Of a stretch of 64,000 nucleotides of DNA, positions 46,187 through 52,886 are shown piece by piece. Made by a program: the position numbers and the translations under genes. Below the pieces are notes generated by a model that did not search any database, was not told the origin of the DNA, and saw only the letters and a list, made by a program, of their open reading frames with translations. Every line of letters begins with the position of its first letter. The first letter of the stretch is position 1. This DNA is from Lachnospiraceae bacterium UBA4364 (lineage in GTDB: Bacteria; Bacillota; Clostridia; Lachnospirales; Lachnospiraceae): assembly GCA_002393955.1 (NCBI GenBank), contig DGSK01000011.1, positions 1 to 64,000 on the forward strand, given 5' to 3'.

Positions 46187-46243
46187 TTTTATATAACTAA
46201 AACTTCCCACATATAGTCTGTGGAAAGTTTTAGTTATATAAAA
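46187..46243. repeat. Near-perfect 25-bp-arm palindrome in the giant gene leader
   Basis: Left arm TTTTATATAACTAAAACTTC plus CCACA and right arm TGTGGA plus AAGTTTTAGTTATATAAAA pair with one mismatch around a 7-base loop (TATAGTC). It is a minimal member of the AACTTCCCACA family. It lies 22 bases upstream of the giant gene ATG, so in that mRNA it would form a hairpin next to the ribosome binding site. Confidence 0.85.
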
Positions 46244-46317
46244 AATACCTTCACCATCTTATAACATATTATAAAGTTATATGCGTACCGAACGCGTACC
46301 CGAAATAGAGACCTGTT

Positions 46318-47805
46318 CTATGCCGGCTGAAGCAGAGACAGTAACCGTGAAAATACCTGTTCGTTTCCTTTCACCACCAATGCAATCTTTTCTTTTGCCC
46401 TGCTCAACCCCCTGAAAAGATTCCTCACCGCCTGCGTTTCATCATTATTATCCCCATGGCGCAGGCAGGCTCTTTCATCATAATAAAATGACTTGTCTAT
46501 TAGCATCACTACCTTGGGATATTCCCGGCCTTCCGCCTCGGCTATGCTTACCTGCCTGCCGGCATACCCCGTTTCCCCAAGTGACGCATCACAAATGAAT
46601 TCATATCCCTCTTTGGTAAAAATCCCAAGCAGTGAATCCGCTTCCGAGTCATTGGACGCATATACAAGCGAAACCGACGGATACGCCCTTCTCCGCTCCC
46701 CGTAGCCGTAATGCATTACAGCCCTGATAAAGCCGGAAAGCTCCGTATTGAGCCTTATCCTGTTGGTCAGGCGATACCCCTTAAATCCCTCCAGAGCCTC
46801 TATCAGCGAGCTTCCGCATTCCCCCTGCTCCTCAACTGCCACTGCATCTTCCCTGTCATATGATATCACTATGGGTGCATTCCAATTATCAGAAAGCTCC
46901 ATAAGCTTTTTTAACATCCTGCCATCCATATTATGCCCTTCATCGACAAGTATTGTGCGATAGCCTGCAGTTATCTCATTTTCAAAAGCTTCTCTGCCAT
47001 AGTAAAAATCTATACGCTTAAGCCGCCTGTCCAGATGCGCCAGTTCCTGCATATAGGAGCCTAAATGGAAAATACACACCGGATCTTTTCTGGAAAGTTC
47101 CATTGCTATATCGTAGAGAAGTATGGTCTTGCCCGTCCCGGGAAAGCCCGTAAACCCCTGCGGCGCTGCAACAACGCCCTCAGCAGATGCCTGTCTTAAA
47201 CGCCGTAATATCTGTTTCTTTATATCCCTCTGCTGTGATGTAAGGAAATATTCTTTCCTGAGGAACTTCTCCGGATCCGTAAGAGGTGAGATCAGGTAGC
47301 GCTCCTCTTTAAAAAGCTCCTCTATTCTGCCATTGTAACAATCCCTGCCTTTTTCAAGTACTGCCCGCATTTCCTCCCAGGAAGCCTCCACCAGTCTGTC
47401 ACTGTGGGTAAGCCGCACCAGCCTGTCGCTTCCGCTTACATATGTAAAGAAATACATATCAAGCCCCAGCATAGCAAGGTATGCCTTATTTTGCACAAGC
47501 TGCCTTCGGATAACTTCATCAGTAACATTCCCGCTCTTTAATTCTATATTTATGACACAGTCGGAATATATCCGTAAGAGATCGAATTCCTTGCCAAGTT
47601 TTGGCAGGACAAAAGAATAAAAGAAATCATATTCAACGGCATCCGCCATGAAACCGCACAGCTTTCCGCAGAAAGCCTTAAGGCCCTCCAGTTCCCATTG
47701 CCTGATTTTTAGACAACCTGACCTGCCCGACATCTGGCGTTCAAGCTTCGATACGCATACCGGGTCGGAAACCCTGGTGAGTGCATATATATTTACCGGA
47801 TACAA
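46318..47805 (-). CDS. Superfamily 1 helicase-like ATPase with N-terminal PD-(D/E)XK-type nuclease domain
   Basis: 495 residues from a TTG with GGGGGA upstream. The N-terminal 140 residues have a nuclease-like pattern KEFDLLRIYSDCVINIELKSG (D then E-x-K). The ATPase part (from about 200) has Walker A FTGFPGTGKTILL, Walker B TILVDEGHNMD, motif III-like IVISYDREDAVAVEE and the C-terminal LFRGLSRAKEKIALVVKG of SF1 helicases, in the style of DUF2075. Fusions of this kind are frequent in anti-phage loci. It lies between the giant gene and the Hsp70 cluster, same strand, with gaps of about 150-180 bases on each side, so it may be a separate unit. Confidence 0.82.
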   Translation of the reverse strand: MYPVNIYALTRVSDPVCVSKLERQMSGRSGCLKIRQWELEGLKAFCGKLCGFMADAVEYDFFYSFVLPKLGKEFDLLRIYSDCVINIELKSGNVTDEVIRRQLVQNKAYLAMLGLDMYFFTYVSGSDRLVRLTHSDRLVEASWEEMRAVLEKGRDCYNGRIEELFKEERYLISPLTDPEKFLRKEYFLTSQQRDIKKQILRRLRQASAEGVVAAPQGFTGFPGTGKTILLYDIAMELSRKDPVCIFHLGSYMQELAHLDRRLKRIDFYYGREAFENEITAGYRTILVDEGHNMDGRMLKKLMELSDNWNAPIVISYDREDAVAVEEQGECGSSLIEALEGFKGYRLTNRIRLNTELSGFIRAVMHYGYGERRRAYPSVSLVYASNDSEADSLLGIFTKEGYEFICDASLGETGYAGRQVSIAEAEGREYPKVVMLIDKSFYYDERACLRHGDNNDETQAVRNLFRGLSRAKEKIALVVKGNEQVFSRLLSLLQPA

Positions 47806-47935
47806 TAGATTCCCCCAATCAGCAATTACGCTTTGCCTTGTAAAACATACCCAGCTATAATGTATTAACTGTCACATCAGCAAGTTGAATATTTGTCAAC
47901 CCAAACGCATATATAGTTAATTTTCAGTATTAGAA

Positions 47936-47980
47936 CAAAACTAAAACCTCCTGTTTCGGATATAGCAGGCTTTAGTAAAA
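47936..47980 (-). terminator. Probable terminator of the grpE/hsp70-like operon
   Basis: On the minus strand ACTAAAGCCTGC and GGAGGTTTTAGT form an imperfect stem followed by TTTTG, eight bases after the stop of the last gene. Confidence 0.45.
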
Positions 47981-47987
47981 AATTAAA

Positions 47988-49745
47988 TCAAAAATATCCA
48001 GTAGCTTTTAATAACAATGGCACAATGATAATAATTGCCACTATTATTCCTACGCACAAAAGATTTACAATTACTCTTGGTATCATTTTCTTATAATAAA
48101 AATTTTTGCTTTTTTCAAACTCCTGCATAGCAGCAGCTTTTTCTGTATCAAACATCAGTTTAAATGTTCTCTTTATACCCATCAAATCGTTATCTTTAGT
48201 AACGACTGTTGCAACAGTATCTAGGAATATTGATATAAGCGCAGGTGGAACAATATAAGCTACCAAAATCCATACAATTATCAACAACGTTGCAAATATC
48301 CATTCACCGGCATTTTCTAAATTCATACCATAAAAATATTCATTTACAAATTCTATCCATTTAGGCTTTGAAAAAACTCTGAAAATATCATAAACATGCC
48401 ACGGCATAAACCAGTTTTCCAATATGAACAATATAATAAATATCGGAATAGGAAGCTTAGTACATAAACTAAATATCAATCGGATTACTTCAAATATTAG
48501 GTATGCAAAAAATACCGGCCAATAAACCATAAAATATACCAGCCTTGCACCGAGAGTAAAGCTGCCCTTTTTGTTAGCTAATCCGATTTTCTCAGCTGCG
48601 GATCTTACAACCTTATTAGAAAGCGTACTCTTTTTCGCTTTCTTTATCGCTTTACTCAGTGCACCGTCATTGCTGATACCGAAATTATCATAGATCGGCT
48701 CATAATAATTAATCAAAAAATCCGTACGATCCAAAAAACCATAATCATTCTTTGCCACTTTCACAAAATCATCCATAGTGCTATTCTTCATTTTTACAAA
48801 GGAATACATATATGAAGACAACCCCGGATACTTTAAAAGCAGCGTAAACTCCTTATAGTTATCGATCACATCTTTTTGGGCAACTAACTGATCAATCGTA
48901 TTAATCAGATCCACTAACGATTTATAATCATTGCCATGTTCCTGCCTTACAGAAAAAAATTCAGCTCTCTTCTCCTTTATCATTTGAGAAAACTCAGTTA
49001 TATCGGCATATTTATTAGTCTCAAAAAAATCATATAGTGAATCAGACACTTTGGGATATCTGCCTTTCACAGCACTACTCTCTGCAGCTTGCTCCTTAAA
49101 TCTAAGACACTTTCCTATATTTAAAACTGTTTCTTTTTTAAACTTGTTTACAACAAAAGGGCCATCGTTTTCTTTCTTTTTTCCTGACTCTTCCGTTTCT
49201 TCAGCGTCTGTAGAATCTTCTGTCTCCTCCGAATTATCCACCTTGTTAATGCCTATAATCTTAAATTCAGACTTAAGCATATCTAATATTGCTTTTTTAT
49301 TCTTTCTTTCTGCCTGATAAAATTCAAAGAAAAAATCAACATCATCATTTTTGAGAGTAGTAGTTTTGCCAACCAGCTTAAAATATTCTCTAGCAAATTC
49401 CACACCACGCAGGCTTGTTCCAGTAGAATTACCTGTTTTCTTTCCTGCTGCTTTCCCTGAAGAACCACCATTAGTGTGAAAATCATAAAGTTTTTTACGC
49501 AACTTGTCATTCTTTATTATCTGCTCATATTTATCAGCCTTATCTAAACGTGCCTGATCCCTTTTTGCATTCTTCTCGTTTGCACCATTTATACTTTTTT
49601 GCCAACGTTCACGTGTATTTTTAATACAAGCATTAAGTTCATCTGCAGTAATATCTGGCTTCTCAATCTTATATAACTTTAAAATATTTTCTTCATTTAT
49701 ATCAATATCATATTTTATAAGTATTTCATCGCGTACGTCCGCCAT
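47988..49745 (-). CDS. Membrane protein with N-terminal degenerate J-like domain
   Basis: 585 residues. Residues about 1-90 read like a J domain: ILKLYKIEKPDITADELNAC, a helix ENTRERW-type segment, and ADKYEQIIKNDKLRKKLYDF, which resembles helix IV of DnaJ. The HPD tripeptide is absent. A Ser/Gly/Glu linker and a long helical middle follow. The C-terminal third has about four membrane helices (near 400-425, 430-447, 485-515, 555-580). It closes the grpE-like / hsp70-like / small membrane protein operon, 17 bases after its neighbour. It may tether the Hsp70-like protein to the membrane; the J assignment is inference. Codon use is A+T-rich. Confidence 0.6.
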   Translation of the reverse strand: MADVRDEILIKYDIDINEENILKLYKIEKPDITADELNACIKNTRERWQKSINGANEKNAKRDQARLDKADKYEQIIKNDKLRKKLYDFHTNGGSSGKAAGKKTGNSTGTSLRGVEFAREYFKLVGKTTTLKNDDVDFFFEFYQAERKNKKAILDMLKSEFKIIGINKVDNSEETEDSTDAEETEESGKKKENDGPFVVNKFKKETVLNIGKCLRFKEQAAESSAVKGRYPKVSDSLYDFFETNKYADITEFSQMIKEKRAEFFSVRQEHGNDYKSLVDLINTIDQLVAQKDVIDNYKEFTLLLKYPGLSSYMYSFVKMKNSTMDDFVKVAKNDYGFLDRTDFLINYYEPIYDNFGISNDGALSKAIKKAKKSTLSNKVVRSAAEKIGLANKKGSFTLGARLVYFMVYWPVFFAYLIFEVIRLIFSLCTKLPIPIFIILFILENWFMPWHVYDIFRVFSKPKWIEFVNEYFYGMNLENAGEWIFATLLIIVWILVAYIVPPALISIFLDTVATVVTKDNDLMGIKRTFKLMFDTEKAAAMQEFEKSKNFYYKKMIPRVIVNLLCVGIIVAIIIIVPLLLKATGYF

Positions 49746-49762
49746 TATACTATCTCCTATTA

Positions 49763-50200
49763 TTATGCCTTCTTCTGGTGTTGTTCAATAATCTTAGTCA
49801 TTATCTTTTTGTAAGCACCTATATAGGCCCTGTCAGAATACTCCGCTATTGTCTCTAATATAGCACAGATAAATTCAATTATTGCTACTACCACGTCTAC
49901 TATTACTGAGCCAAACGCATCGCAAAACCACACTGCCAAACCAATCAATATGCAACACAATACGATAACAACAATCCAAGTAAAAATTGCAACCCACCCA
50001 TGTTCCTTAATAGAAACTGCAAGACTATATAATGCATACAATACAGCTTCAACTATGCCTGCTAAAATTCCGATCCAAAACAAAGATTTACCCACTTCCA
50101 TAATTCCCTGTAATACACCATTCAGCACCCTTAACAGCGAGCTTAGGCAAAAGAAGCATATAAAAATAATTGACATCCAGAAAATCGCAAACGTTGCCAT
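49763..50200 (-). CDS. Small membrane protein of the Hsp70-like operon
   Basis: 145 residues, with about four hydrophobic helices: one at the N-terminus (IFWMSIIFICFFCLSSLL), one near 40-60, one near 70-92 (VAIFTWIVVIVLCCILIGLA) and one near 100-118. The C-terminal tail is cytoplasmic and basic (KKIMTKIIEQHQKKA). No family recognised. It lies 14 bases after the Hsp70-like stop and 17 bases before the J-like membrane gene, so its function is probably tied to that membrane complex. Confidence 0.75.
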   Translation of the reverse strand: MATFAIFWMSIIFICFFCLSSLLRVLNGVLQGIMEVGKSLFWIGILAGIVEAVLYALYSLAVSIKEHGWVAIFTWIVVIVLCCILIGLAVWFCDAFGSVIVDVVVAIIEFICAILETIAEYSDRAYIGAYKKIMTKIIEQHQKKA

Positions 50201-50214
50201 AAGATTTTCCCCCG

Positions 50215-51870
50215 TTAATCAATATTTGCGGACGCCATCCTTGATAAAGCACTCTGAAGTTCCTTATCAGACATCTGATTAGACAGTTGGAACGTAGTGT
50301 CTAGCCTTGAATGATACAACGACTCTTCAGCAACAATATGAAGCAATCCCGAATTATCAAGCGAAAAGGTAAACTCAATAGGTGTCCCCTTCGGAACCGG
50401 CTTTTTCAGTTCCATATTTATTGTTGTTAATGCCTTCCTATCCTCTAATGGAATGCTCTCATCCGTAGAGCGGCTTTCATATAAATCTGTAGTAAGTCCC
50501 TGCTGATTATCACAGGATGTTACAAATTTATCAGTCTTAGTCGCCGGAAGCTTATCATTTATCATCAACATATTATAAATCCTTAAATCTCCATTCTCAT
50601 CTCTGGCAGTCATACCATATGTTCTTGATAAAACATTTGTGATATTTAACCTAGCCACTGTACTAGTTGCCCCAGTTGCCGCCTGAAACTTTTTTTCCAG
50701 ATCAAGGGTACCTATATTATTTTCCTGTAATTCTTCCACAGAAACACCGGCCTTATCTGCTTCGCTTTTAACGAAATCATTGTAAGCCTTCTCATTACTT
50801 GCATATATAGCAGCACCCTTAGCAACAGCCTCATCTGGATCTGATAAAACAGGAGTTACATGATAGTCCCTTTCAATCATTGCTGAAACCTGTGGCATTC
50901 TTGATGAACCACCTACAAGAAGAACCTTATCTATCTTAGATATGGGATACCCTTGCTTTTCCGCTACTCCCAGCACATCATCCAAAAGGTTTTTAGTCCT
51001 ATTGAGCAAATCCGCTGTTATCTGCTCATATTTTTCTCGAGTAAGTTCTTCACGAAATCTTCCTGCTGGTCCATTAACGGAAATATTAACTTTTTCTCTG
51101 GATGTCAGTGATTTCTTCCATTGCTCTACATCACCATAAAGTGCCGCAACAAAATCCGGATCTTCTGTAAGATCTTCTCCATTTTCTTCCTCATAACGAG
51201 TTGTTACATAATCCATAAGTGCTTCATCCCAGTCTTTGCCTCCAAGCTCGTCATCACCTCCGGTACATACCACGGTGATTTCACCACCATCGATATTCAT
51301 AACCGTAATATCAAATGTTCCACCACCCAAATCGTACACAAGTACCGTTTCCTTCTTTTCACTACCAGAAACGCCATAACTTATTGCCGCTGCCGTTGGT
51401 TCATTTATTATATTAAGCACATTAAGTCCAGCTAATTCACCTGCTGTCTTTGTAGCCTGACGTTCATTCATTCCGAAATATGCAGGACAGGTAATGACTA
51501 CATCCTTTACCACCTCTCCATCTTTAAGAACACCTGTCTGCCTTAATTCTTCATTAGCATCATTGACAATCTTTTTCAAAATCATAGAAGAGACTTCAGG
51601 TGCGTGATATTCTATACCATTTAAAGTCACGGTATCCTTTTCTTTTCCCATTTTACGTTTAATAAACTGAACGGTTTTATCAGGTTCAATTTCAATTGAA
51701 CGTTTTGCCTCATTTCCCACTATAATATTGTCTGCCGATTCAACCATAACAACAGAAGGTGTCGTATGGTCTCCGTCACTATTTTTTAACACCACCGGTT
51801 TGCCATACTCATCAATATACGATACACATGAATAAGTTGTTCCCAAATCAATTCCAAATACATAGCTCAT
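50215..51870 (-). CDS. Hsp70-like chaperone without the C-terminal lid
   Basis: 551 residues against about 610-640 for DnaK. The ATPase domain is complete: FGIDLGTTYSCVSYID, phosphate 2 VYDLGGGTFDITVM, and the adenosine motif KVLLVGGSSRMPQVSAM. A short beta substrate-binding domain follows (RTYGMTARDENGDLRIYNML, then TIEFTFSLDNSGLLHI-type strands), but the sequence ends at SALSRMASANID, so most of the helical lid is missing. It is not the housekeeping DnaK. The operon contains its own GrpE-like protein and a membrane J-like protein, so a dedicated Hsp70 cycle at the membrane is likely. Confidence 0.9.
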   Translation of the reverse strand: MSYVFGIDLGTTYSCVSYIDEYGKPVVLKNSDGDHTTPSVVMVESADNIIVGNEAKRSIEIEPDKTVQFIKRKMGKEKDTVTLNGIEYHAPEVSSMILKKIVNDANEELRQTGVLKDGEVVKDVVITCPAYFGMNERQATKTAGELAGLNVLNIINEPTAAAISYGVSGSEKKETVLVYDLGGGTFDITVMNIDGGEITVVCTGGDDELGGKDWDEALMDYVTTRYEEENGEDLTEDPDFVAALYGDVEQWKKSLTSREKVNISVNGPAGRFREELTREKYEQITADLLNRTKNLLDDVLGVAEKQGYPISKIDKVLLVGGSSRMPQVSAMIERDYHVTPVLSDPDEAVAKGAAIYASNEKAYNDFVKSEADKAGVSVEELQENNIGTLDLEKKFQAATGATSTVARLNITNVLSRTYGMTARDENGDLRIYNMLMINDKLPATKTDKFVTSCDNQQGLTTDLYESRSTDESIPLEDRKALTTINMELKKPVPKGTPIEFTFSLDNSGLLHIVAEESLYHSRLDTTFQLSNQMSDKELQSALSRMASANID

Positions 51871-51887
51871 TTTATTTTTCTCCTTTT

Positions 51888-52496
51888 TTAGTTTTTATTA
51901 TACTGATATACGACTACTTTCTCAGGCTGGAGGATTTTATCACCTTTCCGATACCCTTCCTCCAAACTTTCCTTGATTTTTTTGTCAAGTGAAGGATCCT
52001 CCGTTTTTTCTATCTTTGCTTGATGAATAGATGCTGAGAATGCTTCACCTGGTTCGGTCTGATAAGGATCTATCCCCTGACGTTCCAGTAAATCCGTCAA
52101 ATCCTCATATATGTATTCGTATTCTCGCTGTATATCCTCAAATGTCATATCTTCCCATTTTTCCGAAAGAATAATCCGCGCCATATCCTTTCGTATTTTT
52201 ATCATTTCCTTCATAAGCTGGTCCGCAAAGCGATCAGCCTCTCCCTGCTTATAAAATTCCAATTCTTTGTGAAGCTTATCAATCATCCCATCTTTCTTCT
52301 CAATTTGGTTCCTAATCATTTGCTCCACAAGTTGATCATGTGCCTGAATCTCATCAAGTATAACGAATAATTCGTCATCTTCAGGATTACATTCACCATC
52401 ATAATTTTCTGACGGATCATAATTTATTTCTTCAAAATCCTCCTGTTGCACATCTTTCTCCTTGTCTTTTGAAAAAATGTTTCCCATTCCTGCCAT
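51888..52496 (-). CDS. GrpE-like nucleotide exchange factor
   Basis: 202 residues from the ATG at 52496, with AAGGGGTGG eight bases upstream. The N-terminal 50 residues are acidic; a long helix follows (EIQAHDQLVEQMIRNQIEKK) as in the GrpE dimer. The C-terminal part matches the GrpE beta domain in pattern: DLTDLLERQGIDPYQTEPGE, SLEEGYRKGDKILQPEKVVV. It should release ADP from the Hsp70-like protein encoded 17 bases downstream. A promoter TTGTGG, 17-base spacer, TATAGA is readable 25-55 bases upstream, so the four-gene operon probably starts here. Confidence 0.8.
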   Translation of the reverse strand: MAGMGNIFSKDKEKDVQQEDFEEINYDPSENYDGECNPEDDELFVILDEIQAHDQLVEQMIRNQIEKKDGMIDKLHKELEFYKQGEADRFADQLMKEMIKIRKDMARIILSEKWEDMTFEDIQREYEYIYEDLTDLLERQGIDPYQTEPGEAFSASIHQAKIEKTEDPSLDKKIKESLEEGYRKGDKILQPEKVVVYQYNKN

Positions 52497-52560
52497 TTGC
52501 AACCACCCCTTTTCTATATTAAATCAATGTACTTTCCACAATCACACTATTTACTAAATA

Positions 52561-52597
52561 AAAAAACTGCATTTCTCATATCAAAATGCAGTTTTTA
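52561..52597 (-). terminator. Intrinsic terminator in the dynamin/grpE gap
   Basis: AAAACTGCATTT pairs with AAATGCAGTTTT around CTCATATCA, followed by seven Ts on the minus strand. It is the second terminator after the dynamin-like gene, so something between the two may be transcribed. Confidence 0.8.
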
Positions 52598-52804
52598 TTT
52601 ACAAAAACATCACTTCTCAGATTATGAGAAAACTCAAAACCTGCAGTTAAATCCTGTCCGTCTATCAAAGTATCCACAAGCACCACCAGATAGTTACCCC
52701 CATCATTATAAAACACCGTATCACACCATCAACCCCTATTGATTCTATCAAATTTTGCACTGATATACAATAAGATTGTGTTCTTAACATGTAGCAAATA
52801 AAAC

Positions 52805-52842
52805 AAAAAAGTAAATTCCACATTATGAGAATTTACTTTTTT
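52805..52842 (-). terminator. Terminator of the dynamin-like gene
   Basis: AAAAAAGTAAATTC pairs with GAATTTACTTTTTT around a 10-base loop, 45 bases after the stop. Confidence 0.85.
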
Positions 52843-52886
52843 ACACGTGAAATATAATCTTGCATTCAATCGTGGCTATAAATATT

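Larger units (their letters stand above)
52497..52886 (-). other. 390-base gap between the dynamin-like and grpE-like genes
   Basis: It holds two terminators (52805-52842 and 52561-52597) and a promoter-like TTGATG, 16-base spacer, TATAAT on the minus strand (TATAAT at 52705-52710). A transcript from there to 52561 would be about 140 bases, a small-RNA candidate. In the same place an open frame of 50 codons (52728-52576) reads WCDTVFYNDGGNYLVVLVDT and continues LIDGQDLTAGFEFSHNLRSD; it has no start and may be the tail of a lost gene. The choice between the two is open. Confidence 0.4.

Noticed and set aside
50215..52496. Housekeeping dnaK-grpE operon
   Set aside because: The Hsp70 lacks most of its lid, there is no canonical dnaJ or hrcA, and membrane genes follow; it is a paralogous set.
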